DNA from: Bacteroidales bacterium
GTDB lineage: Bacteria > Bacteroidota > Bacteroidia > Bacteroidales > Bacteroidaceae
Assembly: GCA_012517855.1 (NCBI GenBank)
Contig: JAAYUD010000011.1
Coordinates: 1-64,000 of the forward strand
Length of the DNA: 64,000 nucleotides
Direction: 5' to 3'
The translations under genes were made by a program, and so were the position numbers. The stretch's first letter is position 1. The number at the start of each line of letters is the position of its first letter. This document shows positions 17,749 through 25,756 of the stretch, one piece after another. The notes below the pieces were generated by a model. The model searched no databases and had not been told where the DNA came from. It saw only the letters and a list, made by a program, of their open reading frames with translations.

Positions 17749-19749
17749 TTAAGGCTTCCACATGATAAGTGCTGTTTGTCCGGGAACACCTATCTCGGGC
17801 CCTTTGAGATGACCGAGACCTTCTTCACTTATTTTGCCGTTATTGGCCACTACTGTATAGAATCCATCAGGAACAGTAACTTTAGAATAGCGTAGTGTTG
17901 TATTGAGTGCTACAATTATTGTTCCCCATGTATCTCCTCCCGCATGATTGTTTAAAGCGTAGGCTATTACATTCGGATCTGTTGTAAGAAATTGCATATT
18001 CTTTCTTACGGCATCTGCACTACCTAGGCGGAATGCCGGATGAGCACGGCGTAATCGAATAAGTCCCTTTATATATTCAAAAAGTTCGTTGTTCGTTTCT
18101 TTAAGTTTCCAATTAATGGCATTGATGGCATCGGAACTATTCATGCTATGGCGTACCATTTGTTTATCACGTAGCATCTCGTCACCGCAATAGATTACTG
18201 GGGTACTTTGAGAAAGTATTAGCGCTGTATGTGCAACTTCACTTAATTTAATTTGTTGTGTCGGTGTGACATTAGTCAGTGATGCTTTTAGTCTGTCTAC
18301 TAAACAATAATTATCGTGCGAGGAAAGAAAACCGAAACATTGTGTAGGTTGAAGTGCCCAAGCCCTCTTGCATTCATGAACTCTGTAAAATTTGATTTGA
18401 GAATTTGGAATAGCTCCTGCCATATCGAATCGAATTGTTTCTTCGTTACCAGGAAGTCCTCCTAGAAAACCTATTTTGTGCGTTTCGTTATGCGGACCTA
18501 ATAAGGCATTGCGGAATTCGTGAGCATAAGAGCCAACTCCTTGGGCACGGAATATATTGGCGGCAATTGCCAACGAATCTGTTGATAAGGCAGGTTTATT
18601 GGGCGAAGTTCCATCTCCATAAATCAAAATACTCGAATCAGTTTCGTCGGCTGCCGCTCTAATAGCCCTCATCGTTTCTAAGTCCATCAATCCCATCATA
18701 TCAAAGTAGAAACCGTCTATGTGATATTCGTTTAGCCAATAACGCACCGACTCGACTATAAACTTGCGAGCCATTGGGCGTTCGGTTGCTATTTCGTTGC
18801 CATAACCCGAACCGTCGGCAAATTTCTTGCCTTTCATTCGGAAGAAATATCCTGGAGCAGTCTTTTCGAAATTACTCGATTGTGCATCCGATACATGGCT
18901 ATAGGCCATTTCAAGGATTACTCTTATGCCTGCTTTGTGAAGTGCCATAACCATTTGCTTAAACTCTTTGATACGCGCAGAGGGTAGATTGGGGCGTGTA
19001 GAATAAGAGCCTTCAGGAACATTGTAATTGAGCGGTTGGCTACCATAAGCGTAGCGATTGTGGCGGGTATCGGACTCGTCAATGTCTGCGAAGTCGAATA
19101 CGGGCATAAGTTGCACGTGCGTAATACCCATTTCTTTTAAATGATCGATGCCTGTTGGCAATCCGCTCTGAGTATGAGTCCCGTGTTCGGTTAATGCCAA
19201 ATATTTACCACGATGCTGTATATTGGATGTTGAATCTTGTGTGAAATCTCTGAGGTGCAAATTGTAGATAATTGCTCTTGATGGTGAGTAGAGTGCTGGA
19301 CGGTTATCATGTTCCCAGCCTTTTGGATCGGTTGCCGAAATATCAATAATTGCGGCACGTTTGCCGTTTGTGCTCACAGCATGGGCGTTTAGCCCTGGAG
19401 TATCTCCATGCCACTTATCTTTTATCTTTACGTTGAATGTGTAATATTGGTTAACTAAATCTCCCTCTACAGTGGTTGTCCATGTGCCGTTTTCTCCTTG
19501 TTCCATGTGCACTGTACGATAAGCATGTCCAGAGTTTCCAGTACGAAAAAGCATAAGTCTTACTTCATCGGCATTTGGCGACCAAAAAGAAAACGAAGAC
19601 TTAGTCGGTGAGTAATCCATCTCAGTGAGTTCACCCGTGGGCACAGGATAGTCATTGAACGATTTATACGTTCTTTTAATTAATGTTGTGCAATTTGAGC
19701 AAAGTAAAGCTATACAAATTAATAAAAACAATCGGTTCAGCTTTCTCAT
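17749..19749 (-). CDS. pulA: type I pullulanase-like GH13 lipoprotein with altered active site
   Basis: 666-residue lipoprotein (lipobox Cys20 in LLCSNC). N-terminal carbohydrate-binding-like sandwich (about 45-140), a GH13 barrel (about 155-590) and a C-terminal beta domain. Overall sequence follows Bacteroides pullulanase (YTFNVK, HGDTPG, NYNVPEGSYS, CLVDRLKAS). The catalytic regions differ: region I is E280-MAYSH rather than DVVxNH; region II is GFYFD, so the near-invariant Arg is Tyr348 although Asp350 stays; region III has GDGT where GEGW is expected, so the acid/base Glu is Asp379. His478/Asp479 are kept. Activity on pullulan is therefore doubtful. The ruvC gene lies 8 bp upstream. Confidence 0.85.
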   Translation of the reverse strand: MRKLNRLFLLICIALLCSNCTTLIKRTYKSFNDYPVPTGELTEMDYSPTKSSFSFWSPNADEVRLMLFRTGNSGHAYRTVHMEQGENGTWTTTVEGDLVNQYYTFNVKIKDKWHGDTPGLNAHAVSTNGKRAAIIDISATDPKGWEHDNRPALYSPSRAIIYNLHLRDFTQDSTSNIQHRGKYLALTEHGTHTQSGLPTGIDHLKEMGITHVQLMPVFDFADIDESDTRHNRYAYGSQPLNYNVPEGSYSTRPNLPSARIKEFKQMVMALHKAGIRVILEMAYSHVSDAQSSNFEKTAPGYFFRMKGKKFADGSGYGNEIATERPMARKFIVESVRYWLNEYHIDGFYFDMMGLMDLETMRAIRAAADETDSSILIYGDGTSPNKPALSTDSLAIAANIFRAQGVGSYAHEFRNALLGPHNETHKIGFLGGLPGNEETIRFDMAGAIPNSQIKFYRVHECKRAWALQPTQCFGFLSSHDNYCLVDRLKASLTNVTPTQQIKLSEVAHTALILSQSTPVIYCGDEMLRDKQMVRHSMNSSDAINAINWKLKETNNELFEYIKGLIRLRRAHPAFRLGSADAVRKNMQFLTTDPNVIAYALNNHAGGDTWGTIIVALNTTLRYSKVTVPDGFYTVVANNGKISEEGLGHLKGPEIGVPGQTALIMWKP

Positions 19750-19757
19750 ATATTATG

Positions 19758-20327
19758 TTATTTGTTCACCCTATCCGGATGTTTTATTATAAAATCCTTC
19801 CAACTTTTGGAACCATTGGACGTAACAGGGTGCCCCTTTTGTAGGTAATGACAATAAGCAGCACCTAATGCATCGGTGGCGTCCATAAAGTGTGGCATAT
19901 CTTCTTGTGGTATATGTAGCATGTGCTGTAACATTCCCGCAACTTGTTCTTTCGATGCTTCTCCACTACCGGTAATAGCCATTTTAATTTTGAGTGGAGC
20001 ATATTCCGTAATGGGCAGGTCACGACTGAGGGCCGCAGCTATTGCTACCCCTTGAGCGCGTCCCAGCTTGAGCATCGACTGAACATTTTTGCCAAAAAAC
20101 GGTGCTTCTATGGCTAGTTCGTCCGGCAGGTAGCTGTCTATCACACTTTGCACCCGTTGATAAATTTGCCTTAGTTTGAGATAATGATTAGAAAATTTTC
20201 GCAGGTCAATAACACCCATAGCTACTAAATGGGGCTTATGGTCAATGATATTCAATACACCATATCCCATGATATTGGTGCCCGGGTCAATGCCCAAAAT
20301 AATATGATCGTTAATTGGTTCACTCAT
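19758..20327 (-). CDS. ruvC: crossover junction endodeoxyribonuclease RuvC
   Basis: Resolves Holliday junctions with RuvAB during recombinational repair. 189 residues. All four acidic residues are seen: D14 (LGIDPGT), E74 ([11 protein letters not shown]), D149 and D152 ([14 protein letters not shown]). The gene order ruvC then pullulanase, 8 bp apart, means the pullulanase-like gene is probably read from the ruvC promoter. A CAAAATTA sequence at 20336-20343 (minus-strand TAATTTTG) is the likely -7 box. Confidence 0.97.
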   Translation of the reverse strand: MSEPINDHIILGIDPGTNIMGYGVLNIIDHKPHLVAMGVIDLRKFSNHYLKLRQIYQRVQSVIDSYLPDELAIEAPFFGKNVQSMLKLGRAQGVAIAAALSRDLPITEYAPLKIKMAITGSGEASKEQVAGMLQHMLHIPQEDMPHFMDATDALGAAYCHYLQKGHPVTSNGSKSWKDFIIKHPDRVNK

Positions 20328-20335
20328 TTCGACTA

Positions 20336-20343
20336 CAAAATTA
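20336..20343 (-). promoter_or_regulatory. putative -7 box for ruvC
   Basis: Minus-strand TAATTTTG, 8 bp before the ruvC ATG at 20327. A very short leader would follow. Confidence 0.35.
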
Positions 20344-20387
20344 CTAAAAAAGTAGAGAATTCTCCCTCTTATTAGTCTATAAAAGTG

Positions 20388-20395
20388 TATCTTTG
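20388..20395 (+). promoter_or_regulatory. putative -7 box for pheS
   Basis: TATCTTTG, 23 bp before the ATG at 20419 that would be the family-typical pheS start. Confidence 0.45.
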
Positions 20396-20463
20396 CACAA
20401 CTTTAGTATAAATAGGATATGATAATATAGAATATTAAAAAACTACTTGACGAGGTAGATCAA

Positions 20464-21441
20464 TTGCAAGCTAACAATGCTGAAGAACTGGAGGCATTGC
20501 GCATTAAATATCTGAGTAAAAAAGGTGCTATTAACGATCTAGTAACCGAATTTCGTACGGTACAAGCCGATAAAAAACGCGAGGTTGGCATAAAGCTCAA
20601 TGAACTGAAAACAAGAGCTCAAGAAAAAATAAATAATCTACGTGCCCAGTTCGAGAGAAATTCAGATAAAAACAATGATTTGGATTTGTCGCGTACTGCT
20701 TATCCTGTCCAACTTGGCTCACGCCATCCTATAACTATTGTCAAAAACGAAATTATCGATATATTTTCTCGCTTGGGATTCAGTATTGCCGAGGGGCCGG
20801 AAGTTGAAGATGACTGGCATGTGTTTTCGGCGCTCAATTTTGCTGAAGATCATCCCGCACGCGACATGCAAGATACTTTCTTTATCGAATCGCATCCCGA
20901 TATCCTATTGCGCACTCATACTTCGTCTGTTCAAAGTCGTGTGATGGAAGTGAATCAGCCTCCTATACGTATTATTTGTCCGGGACGTGTTTATCGCAAT
21001 GAGGCTATTAGTGCCCGTGCCCATTGCTTCTTTCATCAGGTTGAGGCCTTATATGTAGATAAAGATGTTTCTTTTACCGATCTGAAGCAAGTGCTTTTGT
21101 TGTTTGCTCGTGAGATGTTCGGAGCCGACACGAAGATAAGACTTCGTCCTTCTTATTTTCCGTTTACAGAACCTAGTGCCGAAATGGATATCAGCTGTAA
21201 TATCTGTGGAGGCAAAGGATGTGGATTCTGCAAACATACCGGTTGGGTAGAAATACTAGGCTGTGGCATGGTCGATCCGAATGTACTTGAATTGAATGGC
21301 ATTGATAGTAAAGTTTATAAAGGATATGCTTTAGGTATGGGAGTCGAGCGTATTACTAATTTGAAATATCAGGTGAAAGATCTCCGTATGTTCTCCGAAA
21401 ATGACATGCGTTTCTTAAAAGAGTTCGAGGCAGCATATTAA
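20464..21441 (+). CDS. pheS: phenylalanine-tRNA ligase alpha subunit; start disrupted by TAG
   Basis: Class II synthetase subunit that charges tRNA-Phe with PheT. The catalytic core is intact: GRVYRNEAISARAHCFFHQVE, FPFTEPSAEMDI, a Cys-rich insert CNICGGKGCGFC, and ALGMGVERI. From the expected ATG at 20419 the frame reads Met-Ile-Ile-stop (TAG 20428-20430), then continues NIKKLLDEVDQLQ like a normal PheS N-terminus. The stated start is TTG 20464; ATT 20434 is an alternative. Either loses only part of the N-terminal coiled coil. No other pheS is in the window, so the true start or a sequence error is unresolved. Confidence 0.85.
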   Translation: MQANNAEELEALRIKYLSKKGAINDLVTEFRTVQADKKREVGIKLNELKTRAQEKINNLRAQFERNSDKNNDLDLSRTAYPVQLGSRHPITIVKNEIIDIFSRLGFSIAEGPEVEDDWHVFSALNFAEDHPARDMQDTFFIESHPDILLRTHTSSVQSRVMEVNQPPIRIICPGRVYRNEAISARAHCFFHQVEALYVDKDVSFTDLKQVLLLFAREMFGADTKIRLRPSYFPFTEPSAEMDISCNICGGKGCGFCKHTGWVEILGCGMVDPNVLELNGIDSKVYKGYALGMGVERITNLKYQVKDLRMFSENDMRFLKEFEAAY

Positions 21442-21452
21442 TCTTTTTTGTT

Positions 21453-22652
21453 ATGCCGAAAGACCGACTTGTCACATCGAGCTATTGCTATATGCTGACG
21501 GCGAATTTTCTGCTGTCGTTCAGCTTTTGGCTGTTGATACCGGTCTTCCCGTTTTATCTTGTGGAGGTGTTTCATACAACTAAAGCCGTGATTGGTTTGG
21601 TTGTGTCGTGTTATACCGTTTCTGCGCTGTGTATTCGTCCGTTTTCCGGCTATCTGGTCGATACCTTTGCCCGTAAGCCCCTCTATCTCTTGTCGTATTT
21701 TGTGTTTGCTTCTGTATTTGCCGGATATATTGTGGCATACTCGCTCACACTATTTATTCTTTTCAGGTTGTTGCAGGGCGGCGCTTTTGGAATGGTGTCG
21801 GTAGGCGGCAATACTATTGTGATTGATATTATGCCTTCTTCACGAAGAGGGGAGGGGATCGGATACTTCGGATTAACCAATAATTTTGCTATGGCTATAG
21901 GGCCGATGGTCGGATTGTTTATGATGCAGAGTGGTGTTTCCTTTTATTATATATTTTGTGTTGCATTGATTTCGTCCGCTATCGGCATTTCTTCTGGTTG
22001 CATGGTGCGGACTCCTTATAAACCTCCTGTCAAACGTGAGCCGCTTTCGCTAGATCGATTTCTTTTAACAAAGGGCTTTCCGGCAGGTCTTAGTCTGTTG
22101 TTGCTCTCCATCCCTTATGGAATGACAACTAACTATGTGGCTCTTTATGCTATCCAAATTGGCATCACAGCTCAAACAGGATTGTTCTTCACTTTTATGG
22201 CGGTAGGTATGGCTATCTCCCGCATCTTTTCAGGGAAGCAAGTTGATAAGGGAAAAGTCACACAAATCATCTCTTTTTCTTTATATATTGTAATTCTCTC
22301 TTTTTTCTTATTGGCTTTTTGTGCAGATCTGTTCAAAGCCGATCATGCATTGGGTACCTACTTGTTCTTTGCTGTGGCTCTTTTGCTTGGCGTCGGTTTC
22401 GGTATCATGTTTCCTGCCTACAATTCGTTGTTCATCAATCTGGCCTCTAATAGTCGTCGGGGTACGGCAACTTCTACTTATCTCACCTCTTGGGATGTCG
22501 GTATTAGTGGCGGTATGATACTTGGTGGAGTGATTGCTCAATATAGTTCGTTTGCCAATGCTTATCTGTTCGGTGCCATATTAACTATCTTGTCCACACT
22601 CTATTTTAATTTCTATGTAGCTCCTCATTATAAAAGAAATAAATTAAGGTAA
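21453..22652 (+). CDS. major facilitator superfamily transporter
   Basis: 399-residue inner-membrane transporter with about twelve hydrophobic segments. The family loop 2-3 motif appears as RPFSGYLVDTFARKPLY (about 57-73), and LLQGGAFGMVSVGGN resembles the motif in helices 4-5. A second loop FSGKQVDKGKV mirrors the first at half-length, as expected from the internal duplication. Closest in feel to drug or sugar efflux MFS proteins; substrate unknown. It starts 11 bp after pheS and ends 14 bp before nth, so the three form a likely operon. Confidence 0.88.
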   Translation: MPKDRLVTSSYCYMLTANFLLSFSFWLLIPVFPFYLVEVFHTTKAVIGLVVSCYTVSALCIRPFSGYLVDTFARKPLYLLSYFVFASVFAGYIVAYSLTLFILFRLLQGGAFGMVSVGGNTIVIDIMPSSRRGEGIGYFGLTNNFAMAIGPMVGLFMMQSGVSFYYIFCVALISSAIGISSGCMVRTPYKPPVKREPLSLDRFLLTKGFPAGLSLLLLSIPYGMTTNYVALYAIQIGITAQTGLFFTFMAVGMAISRIFSGKQVDKGKVTQIISFSLYIVILSFFLLAFCADLFKADHALGTYLFFAVALLLGVGFGIMFPAYNSLFINLASNSRRGTATSTYLTSWDVGISGGMILGGVIAQYSSFANAYLFGAILTILSTLYFNFYVAPHYKRNKLR

Positions 22653-22666
22653 TATACTAAAAGGCT

Positions 22667-23317
22667 ATGACAAAAAAAGAACGTTATGAGAGAGTAATTG
22701 AATATTTCGAGCAAGCTATGCCGGTAGCCGAAACAGAATTGCATTACGACAATCCTTTTCAACTGCTCATGGCTGTTATTTTGTCGGCTCAATGCACCGA
22801 TAAACGTATCAATGAAATATCGCCTGCTTTATTTGCTGCATATCCTACTCCTGAGGTCATGGCTGTGGCTACTCCCGAAGCTGTATTAGAATATGTACAT
22901 AGTGTTTCATACCCCAATTCGAAAGCCAAACATTTGGTCGGTATGGCAAAGATGCTTGTTGAAAAATTCAATAGTATTGTGCCTGATAATCTTGACGACC
23001 TGACGCAACTTCCAGGAGTCGGCAGGAAAACGGCCAATGTTATTCAGGCTGTAGTTTACAATAAGGCTGCTATGGCTGTTGATACCCATGTGTTTCGGGT
23101 ATCAAACCGCATAGGGTTGACTATCAATTCAAAAACGCCTCTTGCAACAGAAAAAGAACTCACAAAATATATTCCTGACAAATTAATTCCCAAGGCGCAC
23201 CATTGGCTCATCCTTCATGGGCGGTATACTTGTACTGCTAAAAAGCCCAAATGCGATAGCTGTGGACTTAAATTGTGTTGCAAATACTATTGTGACCTAC
23301 ATAAAGTAGTCAAATGA
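22667..23317 (+). CDS. nth: endonuclease III
   Basis: DNA glycosylase/AP lyase that removes oxidised pyrimidines in base excision repair. 216 residues, usual length. The helix-hairpin-helix LPGVGRKTANVIQA carries catalytic K121, and D139 sits in AVDTHVFRVSNR. Four cysteines C189, C196, C199 and C205 give the C-X6-C-X2-C-X5-C pattern of the [4Fe-4S] cluster. Last gene of the pheS-MFS-nth run. Confidence 0.97.
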   Translation: MTKKERYERVIEYFEQAMPVAETELHYDNPFQLLMAVILSAQCTDKRINEISPALFAAYPTPEVMAVATPEAVLEYVHSVSYPNSKAKHLVGMAKMLVEKFNSIVPDNLDDLTQLPGVGRKTANVIQAVVYNKAAMAVDTHVFRVSNRIGLTINSKTPLATEKELTKYIPDKLIPKAHHWLILHGRYTCTAKKPKCDSCGLKLCCKYYCDLHKVVK

Positions 23318-23341
23318 TATTTATAAAAAGAATTTTTATTG

Positions 23342-23349
23342 TAACTTTG
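23342..23349 (+). promoter_or_regulatory. putative -7 box for pgk
   Basis: TAACTTTG, about 62 bp before the pgk ATG. Confidence 0.4.
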
Positions 23350-23410
23350 TAGTCATCATTGACTATAGGGAAAAATATTTAAGTTTCAAATAATTAATTA
23401 TAGTGTTATT

Positions 23411-24664
23411 ATGACAATTGATAATTTCAAATTTGCCGGCAAAAAGGCAATTGTCCGTGTGGACTTCAATGTGCCATTGGACGAGAATGGAAAGATTACG
23501 GATGATACTCGTATTCGTGGTGCTCTTCCTACTTTGAAGAAAATTTTGGCTGATGGCGGTAGCCTTATTATTATGTCGCATATGGGCAAGCCGAAGAAGA
23601 ATCCTGATATGAAATTTTCTTTGAGTCAGATTGTTGATGCTGTTTCAGAGAAACTGGGTGTTAAAGTTCAGTTTGCTCCCGACTGTATGAAGGCTGACGA
23701 TGCTGCGAAGGCTTTGAAACCGGGTGAAGCTTTGTTGCTCGAGAATCTTCGTTTCTATGCCGAAGAAGAAGGCAAACCACGTGGCTTGGCTGATGATGCT
23801 TCTGATGAAGAAAAAACAGCAGCTAAAAAAGATATTAAAGCTAAACAACAAGAGTTTGCTAAGCATTTGGCTTCTTATGCCGATTGTTATGTAAATGATG
23901 CTTTCGGTACGGCTCATCGTGCTCATGCTTCAACAGCTGTTATTGCCGATAGCTTCGACAAAGATCACAAGATGCTCGGCTACCTCATGGAGAAAGAAGT
24001 TAAAGCTGTCAATAGCATATTGAGCGACATTAAGCGTCCTTTCACTGCTATCATGGGTGGCTCTAAAGTATCTACCAAAATAGGTATCATCGAGAATCTT
24101 CTTGGTAAAGTAGATAATCTGATCCTTTGTGGAGGTATGACTTATACTTTTGCCAAAGCTCAAGGAGGTAAAATCGGTAAGTCTATCTGCGAGGATGACA
24201 AACTTGATATCGCTCTTGATATTATCAAGAAAGCAAAAGAACAGAATGTGAATTTGGTCCTTGGTACAGACTGTGTTGCTGCAGATGACTTCAAAAATGA
24301 TGCTAATACCCAAATTTGTTCATCGAATGATATTCCTGACGGATGGGAAGGTCTTGATATCGGTCCTGAAACTGAAAAAGCTTTTGCTGCTGCTATCGAA
24401 AACGCCAAGACTATTCTGTGGAATGGTCCTGCCGGTGTATTTGAGATGGACAACTTCGCCAAAGGATCTAAAGCTATAGCCGATGCTATTGCAAAAGCTA
24501 CTGCCAATGGTGCATTCTCGCTTATTGGTGGAGGAGATTCTGTGGCTTGTATCAACAAATTCGGTATGGCCGACCAAGTATCTTATATCTCTACTGGTGG
24601 TGGTGCATTGCTCGAAGCTATCGAAGGAAAAGTTCTTCCGGGTATTGCTGCTATCGAAAAGTAA
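23411..24664 (+). CDS. pgk: phosphoglycerate kinase
   Basis: Glycolytic enzyme moving phosphate between 1,3-bisphosphoglycerate and ADP. 417 residues. Family motifs in order: RVDFNVPLD near the start, the Arg-bearing [37 protein letters not shown], and the nucleotide-binding GGGDSVACI near residue 377. Arg/Lys codons look strongly biased, as expected of a highly expressed gene. It has its own promoter-like box and a terminator at 24688, so it is probably monocistronic. Confidence 0.98.
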   Translation: MTIDNFKFAGKKAIVRVDFNVPLDENGKITDDTRIRGALPTLKKILADGGSLIIMSHMGKPKKNPDMKFSLSQIVDAVSEKLGVKVQFAPDCMKADDAAKALKPGEALLLENLRFYAEEEGKPRGLADDASDEEKTAAKKDIKAKQQEFAKHLASYADCYVNDAFGTAHRAHASTAVIADSFDKDHKMLGYLMEKEVKAVNSILSDIKRPFTAIMGGSKVSTKIGIIENLLGKVDNLILCGGMTYTFAKAQGGKIGKSICEDDKLDIALDIIKKAKEQNVNLVLGTDCVAADDFKNDANTQICSSNDIPDGWEGLDIGPETEKAFAAAIENAKTILWNGPAGVFEMDNFAKGSKAIADAIAKATANGAFSLIGGGDSVACINKFGMADQVSYISTGGGALLEAIEGKVLPGIAAIEK

Positions 24665-24687
24665 ATTAGAAAATAATATTCTATATA

Positions 24688-24722
24688 GGGCAGCCAATCT
24701 TTTACAAGGGGCTGCCCTTTTA
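24688..24722 (+). terminator. rho-independent terminator after pgk
   Basis: GGGCAGCC (24688-24695) pairs with GGCTGCCC (24710-24717), then TTTT. It lies 24 bp past the pgk stop codon. Confidence 0.8.
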
Positions 24723-24736
24723 CATACAAAGCCTTA

Positions 24737-25756
24737 ATGATTATGAAAAGAACCGTATTGCCGTTTTGTCTGATTGTTGTTGTGCTGCTTATGTCGTGTG
24801 GTCATAAGAAACGTACTTCTCAAGAGCCGTTGAAGCCTCTCGAAGTAGGCGTGATGGCTACAATGGACGGACTGCCTTTCCTGGTAGCGGCAGATAAAGG
24901 TATTTACGATTCATTAGGGCTTAAAGTGAATTTTACCATATTCCTTAACGAGACAGATCGAGATGCTTCGTTTGAAACACATAAACTGGATGGTATTGTT
25001 ACCGATTATACAAGTGCTGCCGTACTTCAATCAAAAGGTATTCCACTTCGTTCAGTGATGCAAAACGACTGCTGCTTGTGCTTAGTTACTCGTGTAGGTG
25101 GTAAAATGAATTCTATCAACCAGTTGAAAGATATTAATTTCTGTACTTCGAAGAATTCTTTCTCAGAGTATGCAGCCGAATTTGTTTTGCATAAAGCGGG
25201 TATCCCTCTCAATATGGTCAACGAGCCCGAAATAAATCAAATACCTTTGCGCTTGCTTATGCTACAGGGTGGACAAATAGACGCTACTTTCTTGCCTGAT
25301 CCGTATGCTTCTATTGCGATGAATATAGGAAGTCATTCGCTTATTACTACTGGAGATTTAAATATAAATCAATCTACTACAATTTTTAGTCGTCAGACTT
25401 TGAAAAAGAAATCAGAATCTGTCAAGGCCTTAATAAAAGGATATAATTTGGCGATAGACTATCTTTTATCACATCCCAAAAGCGATTGGGGTAATGTGTT
25501 GACTAACCAATTGAAAGTACCTGAAAATGTTATTGGACTTATAGCACTACCATCTTATCGCCATGCGCAGGCCCCCGATCTTGGTGAAGTGAATAAAGCT
25601 ATAGTATGGTTAAAAACCAAGAAAATGGTGAAAGATGAGTACACTGGCACGGAACTTGTCGATTCTTCTTATATAGAGAACGATAACAACCCTATACAGG
25701 TTAGAGAAAAAATAAAAAAGATATTGAAACGCCATGCCAGAAGAAAGTATCAATAA
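24737..25756 (+). CDS. ABC-type substrate-binding lipoprotein (SsuA/NMT1-like), orphan
   Basis: 339-residue lipoprotein (lipobox LLMSC, Cys21). The fold signature of type II periplasmic binding proteins of the NitT/TauT/NMT1 group is visible: VGVMATMDGLPFLVAADKGIYDSLGLKVNF near the start, then DGIVTDYTSAAVLQSKGIP and LMLQGGQIDATFLPDPYAS. Relatives bind taurine, nitrate, bicarbonate or thiamine precursors; the ligand here is open. No permease or ATPase gene is adjacent. The following TPR gene starts inside this one (23-bp overlap), so the two products are likely coupled. Confidence 0.85.
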   Translation: MIMKRTVLPFCLIVVVLLMSCGHKKRTSQEPLKPLEVGVMATMDGLPFLVAADKGIYDSLGLKVNFTIFLNETDRDASFETHKLDGIVTDYTSAAVLQSKGIPLRSVMQNDCCLCLVTRVGGKMNSINQLKDINFCTSKNSFSEYAAEFVLHKAGIPLNMVNEPEINQIPLRLLMLQGGQIDATFLPDPYASIAMNIGSHSLITTGDLNINQSTTIFSRQTLKKKSESVKALIKGYNLAIDYLLSHPKSDWGNVLTNQLKVPENVIGLIALPSYRHAQAPDLGEVNKAIVWLKTKKMVKDEYTGTELVDSSYIENDNNPIQVREKIKKILKRHARRKYQ

